From assembly GCF_008704205.1 (NCBI RefSeq), contig NZ_VXLC01000014.1:372001-436000 (forward strand): DNA of 64,000 bases, in the 5' to 3' direction. The position numbers were made by a program, and so were the translations under genes. The notes under the pieces are model-generated. The model was given only the letters and a program-made list of their open reading frames with translations. It was not told the origin of the DNA and made no database searches. This document shows positions 35,407 to 43,158 of this stretch, one piece after another; positions within the stretch are counted from its first letter, which is position 1; each line of letters starts with the position of its first letter. The DNA is from Nocardia colli (GTDB lineage Bacteria; Actinomycetota; Actinomycetes; Mycobacteriales; Mycobacteriaceae).

Positions 35407-36041
35407 TGGGCGTTAGCTGTCCGGAAGGGCACGAGTCGAACGCGACCGACTATTGCGATGTCTGTGGGGCGCCGATCGGGGAGGCGGCGCCGGCGGTCGT
35501 CGCGGAACCGGTCGCGGCGTGCCCGTCCTGTGGTGCGCCCAGCGGCGGGCGGTTTTGCGAAGTGTGCGGGCATGATTCGGCGTTGCCGAGTCCGGCCGCC
35601 CGGCCTGATCCGTTGCCGGCCTCCGCGTCGGTCACGTGGGTGGCCACGATTACCGCGGATCGTGAGTTCTACGACCGGGTGATCGCTCGTAAAGGACCCG
35701 ATGCCGATCAGGTCGGCTTCCCCACGTTCTATCCTGAGCGTCGAATTGTGCTGCAAGGCAACGATATTCTGATCGGGAAGCGTAGTGTGTCGCAAGGGCT
35801 GACGCCCGATATCGATCTCGGTATCGCACCCGCGGATGTGGGCGTCTCCCGGATGCACGCGACGATCCGCATCGATGCCGACTCGCTCACCGTCACCGAT
35901 CTCGGTTCCACCAACGGCACCAGCGTGAACGGCAGTGACGAGCTGATTCCGGCGAAGGTGCCGGTCCCGCTGCGCAGCGGTGATCGGATCCATCTCGGCG
36001 GCTGGACCACCATCGTGTTCACCATCGATGAACCGGCCTGA
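35406..36041 (+). CDS. FHA-domain protein with two zinc ribbons
   Basis: A 211-residue protein. Zinc ribbons near the N-terminus (CPEGHESNATDYCDVCG; ACPSCGAPSGGRFCEVCG) precede an FHA phosphothreonine-binding domain in the C-terminal half (GVSRMHATIRI, VTDLGSTNGTSVNG, GDRIHLGGW). It probably reads phosphorylation by the operon kinase, like GarA for PknG, although GarA lacks these ribbons. The GTG start at 35406 shares a base with the vWA stop. It is the last gene of the operon. Confidence 0.9.
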   Translation: MGVSCPEGHESNATDYCDVCGAPIGEAAPAVVAEPVAACPSCGAPSGGRFCEVCGHDSALPSPAARPDPLPASASVTWVATITADREFYDRVIARKGPDADQVGFPTFYPERRIVLQGNDILIGKRSVSQGLTPDIDLGIAPADVGVSRMHATIRIDADSLTVTDLGSTNGTSVNGSDELIPAKVPVPLRSGDRIHLGGWTTIVFTIDEPA

Positions 36042-36139
36042 GCGGCAGTAGGTTTGCGTCTGGGACAGTATGCTCTGTTTTGTAGGCAACAGTGTTCAGA
36101 CACAGCGCCGCTGGAGCGCTAGCGAGGTGGTCGGGAGCC

Positions 36140-37003
36140 ATGACGAAGTTCGGCGGCAAGAGCTGCTTGGTCACCGGTGCGGCCAGCGGTCTCGGGCGCA
36201 GCACCGCGCTCGCGGTCGCGGCCAAGGGTGCCTCGCTGATCCTCACCGATATCGACGCGGAGGGATTGCAGCAGACCGCGAAGCTGGCCCGGACCGCCGG
36301 GGCGAACGTGCACCTCGCGGCGACCGCTGACGTCAGTGACCACGAGCAGGTGGTCGCGTTGGCCGAGCGGGCGCATGACGAAGTGGACAGCGTCGACATC
36401 ATCATGAACGTGGCCGGCATCTCGACCTGGGGGACCGTCGACCGGCTGACGCACGAGCAGTGGCGGCGCACCGTCGACATCGACCTGATGGGGCCGATCC
36501 ACGTCATCGAGGAGTTCCTGCCGCCGATGATCGCGGCCGGGCGCGGTGGGCACCTGGTGAACGTGTCCTCGGCCGCCGGGCTGTTCGGGCTGCCGTGGCA
36601 CGCGCCGTACAGCGCGGGCAAATTCGGGTTGCGCGGGGTGTCGGAGGTGCTGCGGTTCGATCTGCGGCAGCACAGGATCGGGGTCAGCCTGGTCTGTCCC
36701 GGCGCGATGGCGACGCCGATGGTCGACCGGGTGGACATTGCCGGTATCGATCGCACGAGCGAGACGGTGCAGCGGGCGATGGCGCTGTTCCTGCGTGGCG
36801 CGGTCACGCCGGAGGCCGCGGCGCGGTCGATTGTGCGCGGCGTCGAGCGCAACACCTATCTCGTCTACACCTCCAACGACATTCGCATCGGGCACTGGGC
36901 GCAGCGGTATTTCCCGCCGTCCTACCACCTCGCCATGCGCGGACTGAACTGGGCGATGACTCGCTATATCGATCAACCGGCCACGAAGACCACCGTGCGC
37001 TGA
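36140..37003 (+). CDS. short-chain dehydrogenase/reductase
   Basis: A 287-residue classical SDR: VTGAASGLGRST nucleotide-binding motif at the N-terminus, NVAGIS motif, catalytic Ser in NVSSAAG and YSAGK for YxxxK. A long C-terminal part (YFPPSYHLAMRGLNWAM) suggests weak membrane association, as in several lipid-acting SDRs. GGGAG lies before ATG 36140. The CocE-like hydrolase starts 18 bases after it, so they probably share a transcript. Substrate unknown. Confidence 0.88.
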   Translation: MTKFGGKSCLVTGAASGLGRSTALAVAAKGASLILTDIDAEGLQQTAKLARTAGANVHLAATADVSDHEQVVALAERAHDEVDSVDIIMNVAGISTWGTVDRLTHEQWRRTVDIDLMGPIHVIEEFLPPMIAAGRGGHLVNVSSAAGLFGLPWHAPYSAGKFGLRGVSEVLRFDLRQHRIGVSLVCPGAMATPMVDRVDIAGIDRTSETVQRAMALFLRGAVTPEAAARSIVRGVERNTYLVYTSNDIRIGHWAQRYFPPSYHLAMRGLNWAMTRYIDQPATKTTVR

Positions 37004-37021
37004 CGCCGAGAGGACCCCACC

Positions 37022-38914
37022 ATGGCCCAGCCGCTGACCACCACCGCGGCCACGGTGCCGCCGAATCATCGATTCGATATCGGGCCCGCCCGGTATCCGA
37101 AGTTGTTCGGCGCCACCACCGTTCCCATCGCGATGTCGGACGGGGCGGTGCTCACCGCCGATATCCTGCGGCCCGGCGACGGGGCCGGACCGGCGCGGGA
37201 ACCGTTGCCCGCCATCATCAATTTCACCCCGTACAACAAGATGATCAACCGGCACAGCATGCGCTGGAACACTGCGTTGCGGGGGCTCGGGGAGCGGGTC
37301 GGGTCGTCGGATCGGCGGCGGTTCACCGCGCGGGATGTGCTGCACACGCCCGCGGGTGGGATTCTGGAGCCCTTCGTGATCAACCGGACCGCGGTGCGCC
37401 GGGGTTACGTCGGGTTGATGATCGATGTGCGGGGGACCGGAACGTCCACCGGGAGCTGGGATTTCTTCCAGCCGCGGGAGCAGCAGGACTATCTGGAGGC
37501 GATCGCGTGGGTGCGCGAACAGCCTTGGTGTAACGGGGAATTCGTGGTGACCGGGGTGTCCTACGGTGCCATCTCCGCGCTGATCACCGCGGGGCTGCGA
37601 CCGGAGGGGTTGCGGGCCGTGTTCGCCATCGAGGCGGGTGAGGACCCGATGCGTGAGCTCGGGCTGACCGGCGGGGTGCCGACGCCGGGGATGATGCTGT
37701 GGATTCTGGCCGTCACCGGGACGAAATGGCTACCGTCGGTGCCCGGGTTGCTGCGCGCCGGGATCACCAAGCAGTTCCTGCGGGATCGGATCGCGGATCC
37801 GGCGGGGTGGGTGCGGCACGCGATCGATATCGGGCTCACCGAGAATCATCCGGACAGCTTTCTCAACCCGATGTGGGCGAGCAAACTGGCTCGCTTCGAG
37901 GACATTTCGGCGCCGACCTGGATTCATGGCGGGTGGCACGATGTCTACAACCGGTCCAACTTCCGGATGTTCGATCGAATTCCGTTGTCCGGTGGGGAGA
38001 AACAGGTCTTCGTCGATGATTCCTACCACCTGACCGTGGGTTCGGGGCTCGGTGCGCCGGACAGTCCGCAGGCGCTCGACGAGCTGCAATGCGCGTGGTT
38101 CGATCGGTGGGTCAAGGGGGTCGACAACGGTATCGATCGCTATGGGCCGGTCACTGTCCGCCGGCAAGGCGACGGGCAGTGGTTGCGGCACAGCGAGTTC
38201 CCGGATCCGGCGGCGACGCTGCGACGGCTCTACCTGAATTCCGAGATTACCGGGGCGGCGCCGCATGCCGGGACCGATGCGGGGTTGTCCGCGGAACCGA
38301 CCGAGATCGAGTCGCGACTGCCATTGCCTATCGGGCGAATCCGGATGGCGTCCAATAACACCGGGGTCACGAGCATGGGGGTGACGCTGCTCTTCGGGCG
38401 TCGGTTCGGGACCGATGACCGGCATGCCGAGGCCGGGGCGGTTACGTTCACCAGCGAGCCGCTGGATGAGGACACCGTGCTGTCCGGTCCGATGAATCTG
38501 CATCTGAACGTGGAAGCCGAAGGGGCGGACGCGTTCTGGTCGGTGACCGTGTGTGATGTGGAGCCGGACGGTGCTTCGGTGCCGATCACGCGCGGGGCGT
38601 TGCTGTCCAGTATGCGGGCGATCGATACGGCCGGCAGCGAGTACGTCGACGGTGAGCTGCTGTTCCCGCTGCACACCCTCACCGCCGAATCCGTGCTGCC
38701 GGTGATACCCGGCGAGCCGTTCGTCGTAGACATCGAGATCAATCCCACCGAAGCCGTGCTGCGGGCCGGTCACCGATTGCGGATCGCGGTGAGCCGCACC
38801 AGCTTTCCGCGGCACCTGATCCCGCCGTGGAAACAGCGCACGATCACCGGGCAGACCATCGTGCTGGACCCTGAGCAACCGAGCTACCTCACCCTGCGAA
38901 CCGCGCGCGCCTGA
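37022..38914 (+). CDS. CocE/NonD-type X-Pro dipeptidyl-peptidase-like hydrolase
   Basis: A 630-residue alpha/beta hydrolase. The nucleophile motif is GVSYGA in VTGVSYGAISALI, the preceding MIDVRGTGTSTGSW is typical of the S15/CocE group, and a C-terminal jelly-roll domain (VLRAGHRLRIAVSRTSFPRHL) completes it. Relatives cleave esters or acyl-peptides. No signal peptide is visible. GAGAGGA precedes the ATG at 37022. Pairing with the upstream SDR suggests one degradative or modifying route, not identifiable further. Confidence 0.9.
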   Translation: MAQPLTTTAATVPPNHRFDIGPARYPKLFGATTVPIAMSDGAVLTADILRPGDGAGPAREPLPAIINFTPYNKMINRHSMRWNTALRGLGERVGSSDRRRFTARDVLHTPAGGILEPFVINRTAVRRGYVGLMIDVRGTGTSTGSWDFFQPREQQDYLEAIAWVREQPWCNGEFVVTGVSYGAISALITAGLRPEGLRAVFAIEAGEDPMRELGLTGGVPTPGMMLWILAVTGTKWLPSVPGLLRAGITKQFLRDRIADPAGWVRHAIDIGLTENHPDSFLNPMWASKLARFEDISAPTWIHGGWHDVYNRSNFRMFDRIPLSGGEKQVFVDDSYHLTVGSGLGAPDSPQALDELQCAWFDRWVKGVDNGIDRYGPVTVRRQGDGQWLRHSEFPDPAATLRRLYLNSEITGAAPHAGTDAGLSAEPTEIESRLPLPIGRIRMASNNTGVTSMGVTLLFGRRFGTDDRHAEAGAVTFTSEPLDEDTVLSGPMNLHLNVEAEGADAFWSVTVCDVEPDGASVPITRGALLSSMRAIDTAGSEYVDGELLFPLHTLTAESVLPVIPGEPFVVDIEINPTEAVLRAGHRLRIAVSRTSFPRHLIPPWKQRTITGQTIVLDPEQPSYLTLRTARA

Positions 38915-39001
38915 TGAACAGATGATCCCCGTTCCCGCAACGACATTCGGTTGTGGCGTTCGGCACCGGCCGCCGGGATTGTCCTTTTCGGGCGTCTCTC
39001 A

Positions 39002-39027
39002 CTACGATCTACTACAGAAGGTCGTAG
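39002..39027. promoter_or_regulatory. inverted repeat upstream of the second SDR gene
   Basis: CTACGA (39002-39007) and TCGTAG (39022-39027) flank a 14-bp centre, 16 bases before the SDR start. It could be a repressor site over the promoter; no cognate regulator is adjacent. Confidence 0.4.
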
Positions 39028-39042
39028 ACGTGAGGGGAAGTC

Positions 39043-39807
39043 ATGGGCAAGTTGCGGGGCAAAGTCGCCCTGGTCACCGGATCCAGCCGAGGAATAGGCC
39101 GGGGGATCGCCTGTCGCCTGGCGCGGGAGGGTGCGCTGGTCGCGGTGCATTACTCGAGTAACGAGCAGGCAGGTAAGGAAACCGTTCGGCAGATCGAGGC
39201 GGGCGGCGGCAATGCCTTCCTGGTGCAGGCCGAACTCGGTGCGCCGGAAGCGGTTTCGTCGTTGTTCGCGCAACTGGAACCGGAGCTGCTCACCCGCACC
39301 GGCGCCGCGACCCTGGACATCCTGGTCAACAATGCCGCCCACGCGGGTTTCACCGGAGCGCAGCCCGAGGATGTCACGCCGGAAATGTTCGACCGCCACA
39401 TCGCGGTGAACGCGAAGGCCCCCTTTTACCTGACCCTGCGCGCCCTGACCTCCATGCCGACCGGTGGCCGCGTCATCAACATCTCCTCCGGCATGACCAG
39501 AACCTCACTGCCCGCGCAGATCTGCTACGCGATGAGCAAGGGTGCCCTGGAGCAGATCACCCTTCAGCTGGCCCTGCATATCGCGCCCCGCGGAATCACC
39601 ATCAACACGGTCGCACCCGGCGTGACCAACAACGGCGACCCGGTCTTCGACGACCCCGGCACCGTCGCCGAAATGTCCGCGTGGTCCGCCTTCAACCGAG
39701 TCGGCGAGGTCTCCGACATCGCCGACGTCGTGGCTTTCATCGCCTCGGAAGACTCCCGCTGGATCACCGGCTCCTACATCGACGCCAGCGGTGGCACCCT
39801 GCTCTGA
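39043..39807 (+). CDS. short-chain dehydrogenase/reductase (FabG-like)
   Basis: A 254-residue SDR with VTGSSRGIGRGIA, NNAAHAG, catalytic Ser in NISSGM and YAMSK (YxxxK), ending in the usual GSYIDASGGTLL. It probably reduces a carbonyl with NADPH. GAGGGG precedes ATG 39043. It stands alone with its own palindromic promoter region and converges on the Nudix gene one base away. Confidence 0.9.
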   Translation: MGKLRGKVALVTGSSRGIGRGIACRLAREGALVAVHYSSNEQAGKETVRQIEAGGGNAFLVQAELGAPEAVSSLFAQLEPELLTRTGAATLDILVNNAAHAGFTGAQPEDVTPEMFDRHIAVNAKAPFYLTLRALTSMPTGGRVINISSGMTRTSLPAQICYAMSKGALEQITLQLALHIAPRGITINTVAPGVTNNGDPVFDDPGTVAEMSAWSAFNRVGEVSDIADVVAFIASEDSRWITGSYIDASGGTLL

Positions 39808-39808
39808 C

Positions 39809-40276
39809 CTACCAGTTGTGCGCGCCGAGCGACGCGTGCTCGGGCCACCCGAACAGCCCGAAATGCTGCTTGCGCCGGAACATGTCGATGCCGGCGCGAG
39901 TGCTCAGGATCGTTTCGTCCGGAATGTCGTCATAGTCGAACCAGCGCAGATCCGAACACCGGTCGGGCTCGAGATTCCGCGGCTCGCCCGACCAGGTGTC
40001 GGTGTGAAAGATGAACACGATCAGCGCCTGCCCCGGCGGCGACTGAATATGCATCGAGGCGACCATCTGCACGTGTTCCCGATCCACCTGCACGCCGATC
40101 TCTTCATCCGCCTCCCGGATCACCGCGGTGAGCACATCCTCCCCGTCGTCGAGCCGCCCACCGGGCGCGTTCCACTCCCCATCCCCGAAACTCGTATTCC
40201 GCCGCCGCGCCAGCAGCACCTGCTCGCCCCGGCTCATCAGCAACTGCACACCGACCACACTGCGGAAGATCGTCAA
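39809..40276 (-). CDS. Nudix hydrolase
   Basis: A 155-residue protein with a complete Nudix box, beginning GGRLDDGE and ending READEEIG with the expected spacing, so metal-dependent cleavage of a nucleoside diphosphate-linked substrate is likely. The rest of the fold (VGVQLLMSRGEQVLLARR, LIVFIFHTDTW) fits. Substrate not predictable. The gene upstream on the same strand (40421-40738) is 144 bases away. Confidence 0.9.
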   Translation of the reverse strand: MTIFRSVVGVQLLMSRGEQVLLARRRNTSFGDGEWNAPGGRLDDGEDVLTAVIREADEEIGVQVDREHVQMVASMHIQSPPGQALIVFIFHTDTWSGEPRNLEPDRCSDLRWFDYDDIPDETILSTRAGIDMFRRKQHFGLFGWPEHASLGAHNW

Positions 40277-40420
40277 CTGGTCTCCTGATCAGATTCGGAC
40301 AATGGCCGCGATGAAGGCCAGGCTTTCGATGATGGCTCGATCGTAACCACCAAAGGTCTATCCGTCGTCCCTGCACCTGGGGGATCTTCACCGACAATGG
40401 GTGATGCCGCCCACGGCTGC

Positions 40421-40738
40421 TCAGAGATTGTCCAACGGGTTCGACAGATCTGTCGGGCACAGTAGAGCGGCCCAATAGTCATCGCGTAGCGCATCCCAGA
40501 GGTCGCTGTGCTTAGGGAGTAGTTCCCGGGCGTCGGCCAGATCTGGGCACGCGTCGAACACGATCGTTCCGGGTTGTGCGGACGGAAGTAGTGTCTTCGA
40601 CGGGAGGCTGTAGGCGGTGAACGATTCGGTACGGAGTTGCACACGCACGATGCGTGCAGAATGCTCCGCCAATTGCCACACCGCGACTTTGTGGCCGTCT
40701 CGGGTTCGGGTTGTTCGCACCGCGTCTCGGCGCATCAT
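40421..40738 (-). CDS. hypothetical protein
   Basis: A 105-residue protein with no recognised domain. It starts MMRRDAVRTTRTRDGHKVAVWQLAEHSARIVRVQL, which looks like a short beta-rich segment, and ends in an acidic helical stretch (ADARELLPKHSDLWDALRDDYW). It is divergent from the HTH-PRTase-like gene, and a perfect 20-bp inverted repeat lies between. It could belong functionally to that pair or to the Nudix gene. Confidence 0.5.
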   Translation of the reverse strand: MMRRDAVRTTRTRDGHKVAVWQLAEHSARIVRVQLRTESFTAYSLPSKTLLPSAQPGTIVFDACPDLADARELLPKHSDLWDALRDDYWAALLCPTDLSNPLDNL

Positions 40739-40879
40739 GGATGGTCACCTCTCCCCTGGATTCGATTCAGTGCCAACAACAATCGCAGTCGACTCGGGCA
40801 CCGCACACCTCCGTGACGGTGCGACGATCGCCCGATGCATGGGTTGCGCTGAACTGCTGTTTCCCCGGAGAATCTGGTA

Positions 40880-40899
40880 TTGCCCATCGTGATGGGCAA
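40880..40899. promoter_or_regulatory. perfect 9-2-9 inverted repeat upstream of the HTH-PRTase-like gene
   Basis: TTGCCCATC, GT, GATGGGCAA: both arms match perfectly. The repeat lies 28 bases before GTG 40928, with TACTGT at 40915-40920 a possible -10 between. It is a good candidate for self-regulation by the HTH protein. Confidence 0.6.
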
Positions 40900-40927
40900 G
40901 CTCTCTGCTAGCCGTACTGTCTAGGGC

Positions 40928-42100
40928 GTGAAGGGCCGCATGCAAGTGGGAGCCTCACCGAGGTCGGCACACGGAAACCCGCAGATGAACCATTCGTTGA
41001 GCCCGCAAGCGCGCGGCCGAGAGATGGCCTCCGTGGGCAGAAAGCTGTGGACCGAGCTGGGTTCGGTCACTCTTGCCGCGACCGAACTGATGGCCAGGTA
41101 TCCGGATGTGCCGAGTTTGCAGGCACATCGATATGCCGCCGGTTTGTCACAGGACAATGCCGCCGAGCGCTATAACGAGGTCACGGGCAATCAGACATGT
41201 TTGGGCGGCACATCGATCAACGCTTGGGAAGCGTGGGCGCGCGGGCGTGGTCACGGATCGCCGCCGTCGCTGTCCAGCCTGCTGATTTTGTGTACTGCAT
41301 ATGGCCGTGGCCCACATGGGGTGGCCGAGGAACGTGTGTCGCCTACCGAGTTGATTGCCGAAGCTTACGAACGTCTGCCGATCGAGGATCAGCTGTCGCT
41401 CAAACAGCTCACTGCCGACGGCGTCTCGCGGCTCGATGATCTGCCCGTGCAGTCGCAGGCTCGGGTACGAACGCCAGAGCATGCCGCGTCGACGAGCCAG
41501 ATCGGTGATGAGTTCATCCTGGCCGTACCGACCGTCGAGTACGGCAACTCCGATATCGGTGTGTTCTCGTTGCCGAACCCGCGTCCGGGTCAGCTGCTCG
41601 ATTTGACCTGGGAGACCTTCGGTTTCGGGGTGGAACGGTTGTCATCGCAGATCAAGAACGTGGGCAGACGCCTGGATGTGGATGTGTGCTTGGGGGTGAA
41701 CGAGGCCGGGCTGGTGATGGCGACATTTCTTGCCTCGGCACGCTTCTCCCGCTGCAAGACCGGCTACTTGCGGTGCAACAAGATTCGGGATGGGATCGAT
41801 CTGGACGACGCATCGTTCTTCCCTGACGTCAAAGACGCACCTACCGTTGTGATTTGCGACTTCGAGGTCAAGCACGCAGATGTGATCGGCTTTCTCGCCC
41901 GTCGAGTTCGTGCGAAATACCATGGCGCCGAGCTGTATTTCGCGGTGTTCGGGGCGATGACCAAGGGGCGGGACCTGAGTGTGACGAGCTTCGATGATCT
42001 GACGGGAGCGAAGATCATGCGCGCGGCCGACTTCGAAGCCATCTTCATTGCTGCCACCATGAGTCCACCTGGCATCGAGCCCCCTCTGGAGCTGCGGTGA
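40928..42100 (+). CDS. XRE-type HTH protein with C-terminal phosphoribosyltransferase-like domain
   Basis: A protein of up to 390 residues. An XRE helix-turn-helix spans about residues 64-127 (LQAHRYAAGLSQDNAAERYNE; INAWEAWARGRG). The C-terminal domain (about 240-380) resembles a phosphoribosyltransferase fold: LDVDVCLGVNEAGLVMATFLAS like the start of a PRTase, and PTVVICDFEVKHADVIGFL where the PRPP loop would be, but without the DDxxxTG motif, so activity is doubtful. The start is uncertain: GTG 40928, ATG 40943 and ATG 40985 are all possible. It lies 22 bases before the IMPase-like gene and is probably co-transcribed. Domain assignment is an inference from pattern only. Confidence 0.65.
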   Translation: MKGRMQVGASPRSAHGNPQMNHSLSPQARGREMASVGRKLWTELGSVTLAATELMARYPDVPSLQAHRYAAGLSQDNAAERYNEVTGNQTCLGGTSINAWEAWARGRGHGSPPSLSSLLILCTAYGRGPHGVAEERVSPTELIAEAYERLPIEDQLSLKQLTADGVSRLDDLPVQSQARVRTPEHAASTSQIGDEFILAVPTVEYGNSDIGVFSLPNPRPGQLLDLTWETFGFGVERLSSQIKNVGRRLDVDVCLGVNEAGLVMATFLASARFSRCKTGYLRCNKIRDGIDLDDASFFPDVKDAPTVVICDFEVKHADVIGFLARRVRAKYHGAELYFAVFGAMTKGRDLSVTSFDDLTGAKIMRAADFEAIFIAATMSPPGIEPPLELR

Positions 42101-42122
42101 CCTTACCCAAAGGCGATCACCT

Positions 42123-43052
42123 ATGAGCAGTTCGAGCCAGTATCCGGACCTTGCCCGAAGGGTTGCTGACCTGGTGCTTCGGTTGATGGACGAGGTTCGG
42201 CCGTGGTTGATCGATGCTGCCCTCACAGGTCGCCGTGCGGAGCAGGTCAATCCGAGGCATGACGACAATTTCCTGTCGGATTTCGATCTCTCGATGCATC
42301 AGCGGTATAAGGAATTGCTTGTCGAGCAGATCGACTCGTTCGTCTATGCGTCCGAGGAGGCAGATCCGGAAGTCATTGGCGGCGAGGATGATCCGGATCT
42401 GTGTGTGCTCGTCGACCCGCTCGACACCAGTGAGATGGCGGTACGTGGGCTCTATGGCTACACCCATGTGCTTGTCTACTCGCGTGAGCTTGCGCGGCCT
42501 GTCGTTGCGGTGGTCGGGGACATCTTCCATCATGTGCAGATCTACCTGGCGGCCCTCGGTGACGATGGCAGTGATCGTGCGCTCCTGATCACGGCTGCCG
42601 GCGGCGAGTATTCTCTTGAAAAACCTTCCTCCGCAACGCTTTCGGAAGCGTTGGTCACGAACTTTCTGATGCGACCGCAGCAACGGTTCGAACCGCTGGC
42701 GATGCAGCGGGAGTTGATGCAGGCGCTCGGGGCGCCTTCTCCTGAGGGGAAGGCAAGGGGGCGTATCGGTGTCGACTTCGGATCTATCGGGCTGTGTCAT
42801 GTGGCTGCCGGATTCTCCGACGCCATGGTCGAATTCGCGAAGGGGTTCGCCATCTGGGACTTGTCTCCGGGGCACTACATCTTGCACGCCGCAGGTGGGA
42901 CGGTGACCGACTTGCGGGGGATACCGATTCCGTTGGACTACAGCCTGGGTTCGATGGCTGACATCAACCAGGCCATGAGCAGGCGCCGGAAGTTCATCGC
43001 CGCCGGGAACCCTGCACTCGTGCACGAGATACAGGCGACGTTGCGTCTGTGA
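42123..43052 (+). CDS. inositol-monophosphatase-family phosphatase
   Basis: A 309-residue protein of the Mg-dependent lithium-sensitive phosphatase fold. Metal ligands are visible as E78-E79 (ASEEAD) and D98-P-L-D101-T-S (the usual DPLDGT with G replaced by T), and the second metal site as W244-D245 in WDLSPGHYILHAAGG (usual WDxAAG region). The insertion PLDTSEM and the altered C-terminal motif place it away from ordinary IMPases; a sugar or nucleotide phosphate substrate is possible. It follows the HTH-PRTase-like gene by 22 bases. Confidence 0.8.
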   Translation: MSSSSQYPDLARRVADLVLRLMDEVRPWLIDAALTGRRAEQVNPRHDDNFLSDFDLSMHQRYKELLVEQIDSFVYASEEADPEVIGGEDDPDLCVLVDPLDTSEMAVRGLYGYTHVLVYSRELARPVVAVVGDIFHHVQIYLAALGDDGSDRALLITAAGGEYSLEKPSSATLSEALVTNFLMRPQQRFEPLAMQRELMQALGAPSPEGKARGRIGVDFGSIGLCHVAAGFSDAMVEFAKGFAIWDLSPGHYILHAAGGTVTDLRGIPIPLDYSLGSMADINQAMSRRRKFIAAGNPALVHEIQATLRL

Positions 43053-43133
43053 GTACTGATTCGTGCTGTCGCCAGTGCGAGCGGACTGTCCGCCGTGATA
43101 GTCCCACTGTTCGGGCCGTTTTGCCGCGGCAAG

Positions 43134-43151
43134 ACTGGAACGTGTTCTAGT
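43134..43151. promoter_or_regulatory. KstR-type operator
   Basis: ACTGGAACGTGTTCTAGT. The central 14 bases (43136-43149) match the KstR consensus TnnAACnnGTTnnA of cholesterol catabolism genes exactly, and the palindrome extends to 18 bp with one mismatched pair. It ends 7 bases before the first ATG of the monooxygenase gene. Confidence 0.75.
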
Positions 43152-43158
43152 TTGGGGT

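Noticed and set aside
36088..36096. AACAGTGTT before the SDR gene as a KstR box
   Set aside because: The half-sites are separated by three instead of two bases and the flanking T/A positions do not fit.
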